From the NCBI GenBank assembly GCA_033297075.1, contig MU858050.1, forward strand, positions 124,001-188,000: a DNA stretch of 64,000 nucleotides, given 5' to 3'. Every line of letters starts with the position of its first letter. The stretch's first letter is position 1. Positions 11,801 through 23,151 of this stretch are shown here, piece by piece. This DNA is from Rhypophila decipiens (lineage: Eukaryota > Ascomycota > Sordariomycetes > Sordariales > Naviculisporaceae). The notes below the pieces were generated by a model. That model was not told where the DNA came from and did not search any database. It saw only the letters and a program-made list of their open reading frames with translations. A program made the translations under genes and the position numbers.

Positions 11801-11916
11801 GGGATAGAGACCCGGGTGTGCCGCCACCGAGACCACTGCCGGGAACAATTCAAGAGCGAGTCGAGCCCAAGGCGCCTGCTACGCCTGTTGATGCTTTTGG
11901 GACGGGGTTCATTTAG
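8847..11916 (+). CDS. Large disordered Pro/Gly/Gln-rich conserved fungal protein
   Basis: Exons 8847-8887 and 8958-11916 give 999 residues. The first exon encodes MVSFFGLKFGDKKK and ends at donor GTATGT; the second starts after a CTGAC branch and ATAG acceptor, exactly in phase. I recall this N-terminus from other ascomycete proteins of unknown function. Next come a poly-Gln run (QQQKQQQQQRQR), the block GEGQFFGANINQTTVINGSI, a charged Lys/Glu predicted coiled coil (about residues 213-255), then about 300 residues of Pro/Gly/Gln repeats (GPGPGPGPGP, PQERPQERPQER, RPYSPAPQNN twice). A short helical segment MKIEELEKTLIRAQIETHEV lies near 595. The C-terminus is Ser/Pro-rich and ends DAFGTGFI. 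No enzymatic domain or membrane segment. A scaffold or cytoskeletal/cortical role is conceivable but unproven. Confidence 0.85.
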
Positions 11917-13082
11917 GCAGGTGATATTGAGATTTGGATTTGGGTTTGGATTTGGATGTGTTAGAGACAAATGGTCAGATGAGTCAAGCATGTGCCGAAC
12001 TATGTGGGTTCGTGGCTTGATGGATACACTTTATATACCCAGGATACAAGACTGGCTGGGTTGGTTGGTTAACAGGTTATGCGTTCCATGTCCATTATAC
12101 TCCCTTTCTTTTTGTCGTTTCTTTTTCACATATACATACTATAAACTCTAAAGACTAACTCTAGGATGGATAGAAGGGGTTTCATGTACATTCTTGATTG
12201 TTATTCTGACGTTACCGCATCTATTCGGATGACTTTATATGAGGCTTCACCTTTTCCTGCACTGTATCCGGCTGGCATATACAAAGCAATTCTGCACAAT
12301 GCAGACCACTTACGACTGCATATTGATTCGAGGCCCCTGCAAGAAGCGATGATGATTACATTGTTGAAAAGCAAACCCATGACCAACACGGGTTTAACAT
12401 TGAGTTTCACTGTCCATGATGCAACCTAGACCGCGTATTCGTCACTCGGCTCGGCGGCCAAAAGGAGGAGCCACAGTGGGTAGGTAAACAAAACTGGAAG
12501 CCATTCACAACAGTCTCCCCATTGTTATTTACAGGTGACACAATCAGGTGAGTTATTCTATCAGTGGGATCTTGAATCTATTGTTAGAGAAACCTCACGC
12601 GCATTATACCCCAGCTCACCGCGATTGTGAATCGACCTACCGCACAGTACAAGAAGTTAAGTGTTAAATAAGGGTAAGGCGTCAGGAAGTCTATTTGGCT
12701 ACAATCCTGAAAACCTTCCCCTCGCCGAATTACTCACATTCCGTCTCAGCATCGTGAGGAAGTGCCGAGGCGTTCAGCATGGTTGCGTCATTCCGATCGT
12801 TCAGGAACCACAGCTATTTAAACCGGTCACGAACTTCCGAATCCATCCATTACCTACAACTCAACAACGACAAGCCTCACCCCCGTCCTCCAAACCTCAC
12901 AAGAGTGACCATCGACTTTTTTGCAAGACATCACCAACGTTCGAGAAACTCAATCGATCATCACAGTCGGCGAACCGCGACACAGAACACGAAATTCGCG
13001 ATCTCATTGCACCATCACCCTTACGATACTCACTCCACCAAGCAGACGGTACCTACAGCACAGCGCGAAGCACACCGACACA
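11917..13082. other. Intergenic region
   Basis: Holds the 3' UTR of the disordered-protein gene, with TTTGGA-type near-repeats at about 11931-11958, and the upstream region and leader of the gamma-glutamylcyclotransferase-like gene, which is C/A-rich from about 12830. Short frames at 12166-12429 and on the opposite strand are not convincing. Confidence 0.5.
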
Positions 13083-13910
13083 ATGTCCTCCTCCACGACC
13101 TCGAACGAGGTCCAAGACCAAGCTCAAGCTCAAGCTCCGGGCAATGGCGCCGCCGACAACAACTGGAATGGAAAACGACTCTACTTTGGCTACGGCTCGA
13201 ACCTCTGGCACAAGCAGATGGCGCAGCGATGCCCCGGTGCCGAGTTCCTCGGGATCGCTCGTCTGAGTGGTTATCAGTGGATGATTAACAAGCGGGGGTA
13301 TGCCACTATTGCAAAGGTCGACAACCCATCGTCGGACCCGGGCTCTGACTCTGGCGGTGGCGGTGGCGGTGGCTCCTCTTCCACTTCCGGTTCGGATGAA
13401 GTCGATCGCGGGGATGAAGACGAAGTCGTCGAGATCGAGAACGTGGACCACAAAAATACAGTCTGGGGAGCGGTCTGGTCACTCACACCGGACGACGAGA
13501 AAGCGCTGGATAAGGACGAGGGAGTCCCTTTTGTGTACGAGAAGCGAGAGGTTGATGAGATCGAGTTCTGGGCTGGTGATGTCCGTCGTTTTTTGCAAAA
13601 TCCGGCAGCGATTATCGCAGAGATTGAGGGTTATGCAAACAAAAAGTACAATAGCAACAAGAAGAAGGAGAAGGAAAAGTACAAGTACAAGCGCCTCGGC
13701 AAGCCGGAGATGGTCAGCATGCTGGTGTATATCGATTTCCGGCATAACAGGCCAGGCGCGGCGGCTAAAGAGGAGTACCACCACCGGATGCAGATGGCGA
13801 TCTGGGATGCCCTTGAGATGGGCATTCCGAGCTCGTATGTCAAATGTGTGCTGAGTAAGTGGATCAAGCCAGGAGGACAAAAAAAATGGGAAGGTGGATC
13901 TGGAATATGA
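13083..13910 (+). CDS. Gamma-glutamylcyclotransferase-like protein
   Basis: Gamma-glutamyl cyclotransferases release 5-oxoproline from gamma-glutamyl amino acids or glutathione in the cytosol. Single exon, 275 residues, start ATG in the context ACACAATGTC. The fold's nucleotide-loop-like motif LYFGYGSNLW is at residues 33-42 (YGSN 37-40). The catalytic Glu is expected in LDKDEGVPF (E146). MVSMLVYIDF and the terminal helix IPSSYVKCVLSKWIKP match the family's C-terminus. Between the second and third core strands sits a low-complexity insert (about residues 82-122: Gly/Ser run, then acidic), and a Lys-rich loop (KKYNSNKKKEKEKYKYK) is near 205, making it longer than the compact human enzyme. A GTAAGT at about 13855 was considered as a donor, but the unspliced C-terminus fits better. 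Confidence 0.85.
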   Translation: MSSSTTSNEVQDQAQAQAPGNGAADNNWNGKRLYFGYGSNLWHKQMAQRCPGAEFLGIARLSGYQWMINKRGYATIAKVDNPSSDPGSDSGGGGGGGSSSTSGSDEVDRGDEDEVVEIENVDHKNTVWGAVWSLTPDDEKALDKDEGVPFVYEKREVDEIEFWAGDVRRFLQNPAAIIAEIEGYANKKYNSNKKKEKEKYKYKRLGKPEMVSMLVYIDFRHNRPGAAAKEEYHHRMQMAIWDALEMGIPSSYVKCVLSKWIKPGGQKKWEGGSGI

Positions 13911-15422
13911 ACGTACAATCAAGCAGCAACGTGCGAAAAGGGCTGAACTTGCTTCTGTTGACTCTCGTCACGGCAGACGGCGGCGTTAATACAGATGGAG
14001 GAGGGGCCCTGGGGAAAGATTCATGGTAGAGCCGCATTGTTTGGTCAATGGACCAGGGCATTAAAAGAGCATCATTGGCTTTCCTACAAGATATCTGCCT
14101 AGCAAGCAAGCAACCAGCGATGATTCCCTTTCTACATGGACCTCTTCGTGGCTTTCTTCACAGGCTAGAGGTCCCGAGTCCCAAGTGAAACATTGAACAT
14201 GCGTCTATCCGAGACATGCCGGGTCGTGGTAGCATTGCCGTCCTCATGGGTTACTCCGGTATATACTGCCTTGCAAGCTAATAAATGTGTTGTTGACAAC
14301 TAAATTGGCATTAATAAAGTCCTTTATAGGACTTGCAAGCTTGTTCAAGCAGGTATACCTATCATACCAAGTTGACTATTTCCATGCCTTATGTGCTCCC
14401 GGCATATATTGTAGCGTTTCAGTGGGTTCTACGGATCTGGCACTCAGGCCTTCTACAGGCTAGACTCGCCGCTAGGGCTCGCTTCCAGGCGGCCGGTCCC
14501 GCTGGAACCATGCCAGAACTTTGCGGAACATGGGTTCGGGTCATGGACCACTGAAGCAAGCTCTTGGGATCGGATGAATTAGCGAATCAGACGCTAGAAC
14601 CCAGCCGGGTTTCTTCGGCCTACGGCCTACCGCTGCATCTCATATTCCCATGCATACCCCCACATGTTCCCACCCCAAGACGTGACATTGAGGTTCAATA
14701 TCGATTTGATAATTTTTCCAAAAGTCGATTTGCTTTTTCTGTTCACCGGTCTTGCACTTTTCCAACCACCATATTTTTCTGTGTAATCCCGCGGACTGTC
14801 GATTGCTTCGAGCTGCATTTCCTGTGTTACCCAGGATTTCCCTGCTGAGCTTACCTTGCTTTGACTTGGGTTGAGGAGAAGCGGAGCAAAAGCCTTTTTA
14901 ACCTTTTGACTCACAACCACTCAAACTTCTTTCCCCTCCTCCTCCCATATCTTCTACATACGACACCTGCAGATATCGACAGAAAACACGTCGTTGAGGG
15001 TTGTCTCTTGGGACAATTACCACCCAACTCTCACCCAGCTCCCTACAGAAACCACATGTTCCGCGTCAAATCGAGGTCCCTCAAATCCCTTCACCACTTC
15101 TCGGCACTGGGCTTAATGTGCCGAGCCATACGGTACTGATAGACCGGCAAGCGACTTCCAAGTCTTTGCGCTTGCTTAACGGAGACGACAGAAAGACTTT
15201 CTTGTTTTTTTTCTACCTACAGAAGAATAAGAAAAAAATTTGCTTAAGAATATTACTTGACCTAAAGATCAAGTCAGCTACCCGGAGAATATTCACAGTT
15301 GTGATTATACTCGTACCTATAAGCCCCGTGCTACAATCACCAAGTAAACAGACCCCCCCTGACCATACATGCTTTACATCAGGAGAGAATCTAACCAGTA
15401 CCCCCAGAACCCAAACCCCAAA
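13911..15422. other. Intergenic region
   Basis: 3' UTR of the preceding gene, then the promoter and leader of the DUF914 transporter. T/C-rich tracts lie at about 14890-14960 and 15190-15240. An upstream in-frame ATG at 15369 would add 18 residues to the transporter but looks like leader sequence. No gene seen. Confidence 0.5.
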
Positions 15423-16739
15423 ATGTCCACCGTCCCAATGACAACCGTCAAGGAAGAGATGATCCCTTCCAAGTCAGCCGACTACGGGTCGATCCACGCC
15501 CCCTCATCCCCTATTATCGAACCCTTGCCGGCCGAACAAGGCGGCGACAAGACCGCCCCCTCAGTCCGCCGCCCTTCCACCTCGGGCGGCGAAACCGACC
15601 TAGACGCCGTAGCCGCCGGCCTCAGCAAGCTCGAAGCAAAGTCGGTACACTGGTACTCGTACCTAACGACGATCGACTTCTGGGTCGTCATTCTAATCGG
15701 CCAGATCCTGTCCCTGTGCATAACCGGCTCGAACACCTTCTCCACCTTTCTCGCAATGAAGAATACCAACATTCCTGCTTTTCAGACACTCTTCAATTAC
15801 CTCTTGCTGACCATGATTTACCTCCCTATCACGCTTTACCACGCCACCAAGAATGGCGGGATACTCAACTGGTTCAAAAAGGTCGTCTTGCGCGAGGGTT
15901 GGAAATATTTTATCCTGAGCTTCTTGGACGTGGAAGGGAATTACTTTACCGTGCTTGCTTACAGGTATACCAACATCTTGTCGGCACAGTTGCTCAATTT
16001 CTGGAGTATTGTCTGCGTCGTCATCATCTCCTTCTTTTTGCTCAAGGTCCGGTACAAGATCTTTCAGATTGCGGGTATCCTGCTTGCTTGCGGGGGCATG
16101 GGGATCTTGCTTGCCTCGGACCACATCAGTGGGACTAACGGGGGGCCTGGGGTTGACTTGCTCAAGGGCGATCTATTTGGATTGCTGGGCGCCACGCTGT
16201 ACGGGATAAGCAACGTCTACGAGGAATGGTTCGTCAGTCGGCGGCCCGTGTACGAGGTTCTCTCGTTTTTGGGATTCTTCGGGGTCCTCATTAACGGAGT
16301 CCAGGCGGCAATCTTTGATAGAGCTTCGTTCCAGGGCGCGACCTGGGACGGGCAAGTCGCGGGGTATCTAGTCGGATACACCCTCGCCCTGACCATCTTT
16401 TACTCGCTAGCACCGCTTGTGTTGAGAATGGGAAGCGCGGCCTTCTTTGATATTAGTCTGTTGACGGCTAACTTCTGGGGCGTGATTATTGGGGTTAGGG
16501 TGTTTGGCTATGTGATTCATTTTTTGTATCCTATTGCCTTTGTGTTGATTATCTTGGGACTGGTTACGTATTTCCTTGCCGGGAGTGTGCTCGGGGATTC
16601 CAAGAAGCCGTGGTTGGGGGATAATCAGGCTGAGGGGTATGCTGGGTTTGGGACGGCCAAGTTGAAGGCGCTCAATGAGGCGCGGAAGCAGGGACTTGTT
16701 GGACGGGGTGAGGGTGAGGGTGAGGGTGAGAGGGTTTAG
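15423..16739 (+). CDS. SLC35F1/F2/F6-type (DUF914) membrane transporter
   Basis: Member of the drug/metabolite transporter superfamily, close to nucleotide-sugar and solute carrier 35F proteins; substrate unknown. Single exon, 438 residues from ATG 15423. A Pro/Ser-rich cytosolic N-terminus of about 75 residues is followed by about ten hydrophobic helices. Family landmarks include LIGQILSLCITGSNTFS, IPAFQTLFNYLLLTMIY, SFLDVEGNYFTVLAYRYT, ILSAQLLNFWSIVCVV, GDLFGLLGATLYGISNV and YEEWFVSRRPVYEVL. The C-terminal tail ends in a GEGEGEGER stretch encoded by a perfect 6-bp tandem repeat just before the stop. Well conserved and clearly functional by sequence. Confidence 0.93.
   Translation: MSTVPMTTVKEEMIPSKSADYGSIHAPSSPIIEPLPAEQGGDKTAPSVRRPSTSGGETDLDAVAAGLSKLEAKSVHWYSYLTTIDFWVVILIGQILSLCITGSNTFSTFLAMKNTNIPAFQTLFNYLLLTMIYLPITLYHATKNGGILNWFKKVVLREGWKYFILSFLDVEGNYFTVLAYRYTNILSAQLLNFWSIVCVVIISFFLLKVRYKIFQIAGILLACGGMGILLASDHISGTNGGPGVDLLKGDLFGLLGATLYGISNVYEEWFVSRRPVYEVLSFLGFFGVLINGVQAAIFDRASFQGATWDGQVAGYLVGYTLALTIFYSLAPLVLRMGSAAFFDISLLTANFWGVIIGVRVFGYVIHFLYPIAFVLIILGLVTYFLAGSVLGDSKKPWLGDNQAEGYAGFGTAKLKALNEARKQGLVGRGEGEGEGERV
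16707..16730 (+). repeat. (GGTGAG)4 tandem repeat in the transporter C-terminus
   Basis: Four perfect hexamers immediately upstream of the DUF914 stop codon encode alternating Gly-Glu. In-frame expansion or contraction would only change tail length. Confidence 0.9.
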
Positions 16740-19700
16740 ATGGACGTTGCTTGGTTGGGTGACGAGGTTAGGGGGAGTGAGGACGTGAGACTTGGGTTGG
16801 AGGCATAGGTGCTCGGGAGAGATTAAAATGAGTTGATGGGAATTGAGGAGGCCAAGTTTGAGGCGACAAGGTAAAACGGCGTCTGGCTGGCTTGGGCGGT
16901 GTTCAGTTTCTCTCTCTCTCTCTGCGTTTTGGCGGTTCAAGCAGACGGGGACGCGGGGCAAGCAGACGCCGATAAAGCTGGTGGGTTTCGCTACGTGGCG
17001 GTAATTCTTTTCTATCCAGGAGAACTGCCCAGTTGAATTGGCGGTCGATGTGGAAATCAGATTGCAAGCATTCAAAAAGGCCTGGAGGCAGATGTACGTA
17101 CTTCGATTCTTTACACTCGTTTCCGGTACATACTCAGTAGGTACCGTACATACCTTATATATACGATCGGCAGAACTGGATGATACGAAACAGGTGGCCT
17201 GGGCTAAGGGTTGGGTGTACAGTATTGTCACCCTTTCGCTCCTCTGGCTTTGCTGCTCCTTCGTACTCCCTCACTGCCTGTTACATAGTACTACCATCGT
17301 GGATGGAAATACTCACTGTTTCATGGTACCTCGTTGACCTCCACCTGCGTCCTGCCATGGCGACTTTGTGAGGAGGCATCAAAAACTTGTCCGTCTTCAC
17401 TTCACCGTGTCCTCCATGCTATTCGTACTCACAGCGTAACCCCCTTGTGCTTGCTTGAACGGGTTATATCACCGGGTCGTACTCGTTCTGCTGGTCTTAT
17501 CTGCTGGGAGATCAAAACTTCCCCAAGTAAACATTGCACTTGCTCGACTTTGTCTGCCCTGTGTGTCAAATCACATGGTGGGTTGGGCTTATGACGACGT
17601 CGTCTTGGTCGTCAGTATGTAAGACAATGAATGCAGGCTGAGTTTCCTCAACAGCTGAATTTCGGCATGGGATGGTCCCAGCCGGGATGAGCTTGCCATG
17701 TGTCAATAACTTCTCTGCCTTCCACGCCTCTGCTTTGGTTGGCATGTTTGATGACAGACGGGAGTCTCGGGTTGACGTTCATCGGACAATCCGAGGTAAG
17801 GCGAATACCTTGCCTACAAGTAGGGAGCTATCTCAGGTTCGTCTGATATTTATATCGTCAATATGCCTGTCATGGGAGTCCCAGCTACAAGCTGTAGGCC
17901 ATGAGCGAGGCAGACAGATATTGACTACTGAGGTAACCATCCGGCTATTTACAAAGCAACAACTACGTAAGCACTCACACAAGGTCTCACAATGGGCAGA
18001 CCTACCCCGGTTTAGATCAACCCTAGATCCCAAATCCGGCATCTTCTAGAAGGCGGGTTGAAGCAGCATGGAAGGCGGCGGAGGACAACCTGGAATGGTT
18101 AGAAGGCCGAGGCGTGCTACATAAGGTAGGTGCATATGTGGGGGAGGGGAAGAGGCATATTCTTCCTTTTGTCGGGCCGGTGGGTGACGAATAGGAAAGC
18201 TGACCAGAAGAAAATAAAAGGACCAAAATAGCTGTAGGGATTTACCTAAAAGGGAGGGCATATGCATGTGTGAGCTACCGGCTTGACTGCAATAAGAAAA
18301 AGACACACGTAATCTGACATCTCCCATGGTAGCTAGCTAGCTGTGAAGTCGAATGTTTCTGACGTCGAGTCTTGACTTCTGCGCGCCTAGAGGATCAGTC
18401 TATTGGTTGTTGATCTTGGATGCTGACTGTCACGGTGTCTCGCGGGTAGACGCCGGTATGCACGGTGCTGTTTTGTGATGAAAACCTGGAAACCATGTAG
18501 GACTGTCTGGTATACGTCGGAATTCTCGAGCAAGTGAATAAATGAGTGTGGCCATGCTCAGTTGTAACTTGTGTGTTAAGAATTTGCGACTTTATTTCCC
18601 TCGGGGCGGCAGTGACGGCCGTGGCTCAGATCGTGATCTTGCCGTGGCATTCTTTGCCGACACCGGCTCCGGATATCTGCCCCGCCAGCCCGGAAAGCCC
18701 CGGCCTGCATGGCCGACGCAAAGGGCAGGCAAGGACAGCTGCATTTACTCCGTACCGTACATTACATGGAGCTGGCATCTTGGCACCTCCATGGGGAAAG
18801 TGCAGCCAGTGGCTGCGGGGTTCGTTATGTAACTCCAAGTTGATCGAGGATTGCGAGGGCGGTTGCTTATTACCCGACGACTGTGACTGGCCGACAGGAC
18901 AAACAAAAGTAGCCGACTCGAGTCAACTGTTGATCGCCGTCTCTTGAGCGACCAGCTGCCGATATCCGTATTCCGTTTACCTTTATGCGAACCACTGCGA
19001 TGATCCTAATCGTTTCTCTGGGCGAGAGAAAAGGGGGCGGCGATTCATCAATCCGGGTCGTTTCCACCGCCGTACGGTGTACATGTATTTGTGACGCCAA
19101 TGCGCCTGGATGAGTGTTTTCCCGTCTGCGGGGTTACGTATCGGAGCACTATCTTGTATCCTTACCGTGGTTTCACAGAGTCAAATCTCAGTTCCATCCT
19201 TCCCTCGTGATTCTTCCACGCTGAGAGGCACCTGCGGCAGGTAGGCACCTTGGAAACGCAGGTGATGGCTGCCGATTGGACTCCCGGCCGATCACAGAGC
19301 TGGTTCGGGGCAGACCATCGCAGCTCACTGACGTTTCCTTCCCATTACCGCGTATGGCGCTTGACGGGAAACCATATTCCCGTCCATGGATGCTCCCTGA
19401 GGATGGCATGGGAGATACTTTATAGCAACACAGGAGGCTTCGAAACTTCGGACGAAAAGCAAGGAAAATCCAAGCACGTTTATTCGCCCGCTTTACTGTC
19501 ATCGAGAGAATTTCTGGTCATTGGTCCCAGACGAGTTGGGATGCACTGATATTTGCGACTCTTATAAGCTCGAGTTTGACCATTTTTGTTCCAGAGAAGT
19601 TTCAAGCGGATGATGGACGGAAAGCCGGCATCGAGATCCCTGATGACGGAAACGGTTCTGTGCTCCAACGCTGGCACTCGGATGGCCTTGTCCCAGTATT

Positions 19701-22700
19701 CCGTATAGCCAAAGGGTGAATACTATAATCTCGGCTCGAGGTTGTTGCGAATCCAAGGGAGGTTTTGGGACTCTGTCCAAGTCGTGAGGCGAGGGACACA
19801 ACGCCGTCGGTCAGTTGGGCAGTCAGTTCTTCTCCTTGGAAGCTCATCGGCCTGTCAAAAGCTTCAAGGTGAGCTGCTGCGACCAGTCATCCACTCTGTG
19901 CTCGAAACTTGGTTTGGTAACATCTGGGGGCCTTGGTGCCGTGCAACCCCTCCTTAAATCATGTCATCACCGGCCATCATACCGGAGCAACCCCCACGCG
20001 AGACGGAGTTTCGTCCGCCTGTCAGTCGGCTTCCCTCTATTATACCTCATTACCGTCGAGGTCTCGTCGTCCAAAACTCGTGGGAAAGTGTCTTCGATTC
20101 TGCTTGGGAGACCTAACTCCTCCTCACGACTCCGGTCCAGTTGCCGGTGAGGATGCGGAAGAAATGAGAGCTCATATAAAATATCGGTCGCTAGAAAGGG
20201 GTTCCAGGGAAAAGAAAGTCAATTTTTGGCCCACCTTTTTAGGGGTGAAGTCGGGACAAGGCTAAAAAGGACACAGACGCTGGCGCTAAAAACAGATTTG
20301 AGTCCCCTGTTCCATTTCCCCCGTCACGCCAGGAGAGCTGGGACAACAGCCCTGTCGAGGTTCCTATCCTGGGAAGTATTTTCTGGTGAACAGACTTGGC
20401 CGAATTGCCTCGTCAATCTCTCACCCTAATAAGCCATGGCTTTATTTCTCAGTGCCGCCTTCCAGATCGAGAGAAATTTGCGACGATATGGCGCTATTGA
20501 AAGTCGAAATGTACGGGGTATTGGGAGCTTTGAAGGGTGTCCACTCTCGGCCCAGGTCTTGAGTTTTAATGTTCTAGGCGGCCATTCAGAAGCTTCAATT
20601 CAGGTTTGATACTCGACAATGTGATGCTAAATGGCAACTCCACCACTGGCATTATTAGGATATCATGCCCGAACAGTAAAGTTAAATAAAACAATATTCA
20701 CCTAAAGAATCAACTAATTAGCTTCTACTCTACAAACTTGTATAGAATTACGTTTTTTTTGTTTTCTTGGCCATTTCTCATGTGTCTTCTCGGGATGAGC
20801 TGGTGAAGCGGAGCAAAATACAATCCCCGCCATCAGCGCTCGATGCGTACATTATCGCGCGGCTGATATATCTGAACCCGATATGAGGCCGAGGGCACTC
20901 TTGTCTGTCAATTATTCATCAGATGGGATGCCAAGCCTCTGCCCAATGCCGACCTGCAACAATGAGGTGTAACGTCGTTACGTCTCTGTACGATACCGCG
21001 TCAGAGAATCATGGAATGATATGCATGCGGATACCATTTCGACGGCACCGATCTGGTTATGTAAGCCTCTACCGGTCATCATCTTCACCATCGGGTTTCC
21101 TCGCCGTGGTGATTAACCTGGAATATCTACAAGGTCGACTCGAGAACTGCTTGCCAGTTCCTAACACTGCCATGCGCATATGTAATCATATGCAGCAGAC
21201 CCGGACTTTACCAACCTGAGTGACACGGGCTTCGGTACCACAGGCCAACTCCAGGCTTCCCGGTTATCAACGTCCAACCTTCCTCACAGCATCCACCCAG
21301 GAGGTGGTCACGCAAACTTATTAGCAACACAACAGATAACGACGACTCCTCAGTCCTCCTAAACGTTACCAAATCTCGGCCGTTTCCCGTTGCATCTCGG
21401 TGGTGGAAGGTCCCAGTGCACCCTCAACGATTTTTCGGGATTTCTCGTTGGCTGCCGAGTCCACGTCTCCCGCCTCCCGTCCTGGGTGGCTGTGGCTAAT
21501 AAGTGCAAGAAGCTGTAAACTGAAGTCCATCAAGAGGTGCAGTTGCCCTCATGCAAGCCAAGGTTGGCTCGATGCTAAGTATAGGCAGGCAGGCAGCGGG
21601 TTGGCAGGCTCACGGTCACTTTCCTCACCTTCCAGAACCCGTCTGATTCTTCCAATCTTCCGGGTGTGCCCGTGCCCATGTCTTGCATCTGGACTCTGGG
21701 AAAGTGGACTGGAACAGACGACCGGGACTGACTTGTCAACTTTCCATGGGACTCGAACAGGGTTTTGATGAGGGTCATGGACCGTTCCCCTATTCCCATC
21801 AGTCGGTCGATTGGTTAGGATAACATGCACAAAAGTACACGGTGACATCCAACAACCTCTCTTGGATTGAAGATTTATCGGTCAGCAGTCCATTCGAAAA
21901 GCCGTTGGCTGGGGCGAATAGCACATGGTATTGGTATTCCGTAGAGTTCGATGGCCTCCTTCCTCATGCTTCGTCCGTAGTCTCTTGTCCTGTCCTTCGC
22001 TTCTGCCGCTGGCTTGCGCCTCTCACACATATCGACTGAAGTCCCAATGGGATCATGGGAAACCAAAAGGGGATCACACATCACACCCTGATTCTTCCAT
22101 ACAGGAAAAGCAAAATGAGATAGTTAGAAGTAGTGCCTCGAGTACCACCACCACGTCAGGCAGATCGACCCACGCTTCCGTAATCCGTCCAGGAAGGACA
22201 TTACGCCGGGCCTAACAACCTCCATCTCCCCGGCCTCTTTCCCTTGTCGCAACCCTCCACCTTCCCACCAATTCTTACAAAAACGTTGGCTGCATGTTTA
22301 AAGGCTCGTGCTAAAAAGATTCCAGATTCCATTCCCCCTTTCCTTTGGTTTCTTTTCTGAAGGCATTCCTGTGATATTCTTTTCTGGCCAAAAGGCCACT
22401 GCCTGTCCCCGCCGGCTTGTGCCCGGCAACTGCCCGCAAATCGCAATTTATTATTCTGGCCTCCTTTTCTGCACGAGTCCGACACAGGCCGTACCGACCA
22501 TCTTTTATCGGGAAAAGGGGGTGGATTCGTAACTGGCTTGGCCTTTTCAGGTTACGGTAAGTGCAAAGTAACATGGGAAGTGACGGGAGAGCGAAAGTGG
22601 TCAAAGTGGAGCCCATGGCGGAGAATCAGGAAGCTGCGAGTGTTGAGTGTGATCCCCCCGACTTCCCCCAAGTCAGGTCGGCTCCCGGTCGCAGTGGGCG

Positions 22701-23151
22701 ATTGGTAGCGCAAAGGAAATAATTTTTCTTGCCTTGGTGCGCCACCAGTCTCACCCACTCGCGCCAAAAACCTCACGGTTTCGTTTCGCGCAGTACTTTC
22801 CCAGCTCCCTCCCAGCTCTCCCAGTTGTCGTCTGGAAAGCACCAACTGCAGTCTGCAATCTGTGCTTGACGCATCTGTCAACGCCGCTCCTTTGCTCTCT
22901 TTGGAACTTCTCTTGTACTTTTTAATTATTTTTGTTTGTTTTTTTGCTCTTTTTTCCCTGTTTTGCTCCTCGGCCTGCTGATCCAAGGTAGTCGACGGCA
23001 GAACTGTTGACTCCTGTACGCCGAGGCGAAACCGCTTAGACTGCGTGGCATTCCCTGCTTCTGCAAACACCGTCGCTGCGGCTGTCCGGTCTCACTCCCG
23101 TCCATCTCCGTTCCGGCTCGAGGACTATTATCTGTTGCCATCTCCCGCATC
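16740..23151. other. 6.4-kb gene-poor region
   Basis: No open frame above about 170 codons, and none with recognisable protein motifs on either strand. It holds a (TC)7 tract at 16909-16922, an AT-rich patch around 20680-20760, and from about 22730 the pyrimidine-rich promoter and leader of the next gene (T runs at 22920-22960). I could not identify transposase, reverse transcriptase or terminal repeats. It may contain noncoding transcripts or a heavily decayed element, but nothing in it is decisive. Confidence 0.45.
16909..16922. repeat. (TC)7 microsatellite
   Basis: Short perfect dinucleotide tract about 170 bp downstream of the DUF914 gene. Confidence 0.85.

Noticed and set aside
13855..13910. 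Possible GTAAGT intron near the end of the gamma-glutamylcyclotransferase-like gene
   Set aside because: Unspliced translation gives the expected terminal helix (VLSKWIKP), and no good acceptor continuation was seen.
22552..23070. 172-codon minus-strand frame
   Set aside because: Antisense to the pyrimidine-rich leader of the gene at 23152; purine-rich Lys/Glu/Arg composition only reflects that.
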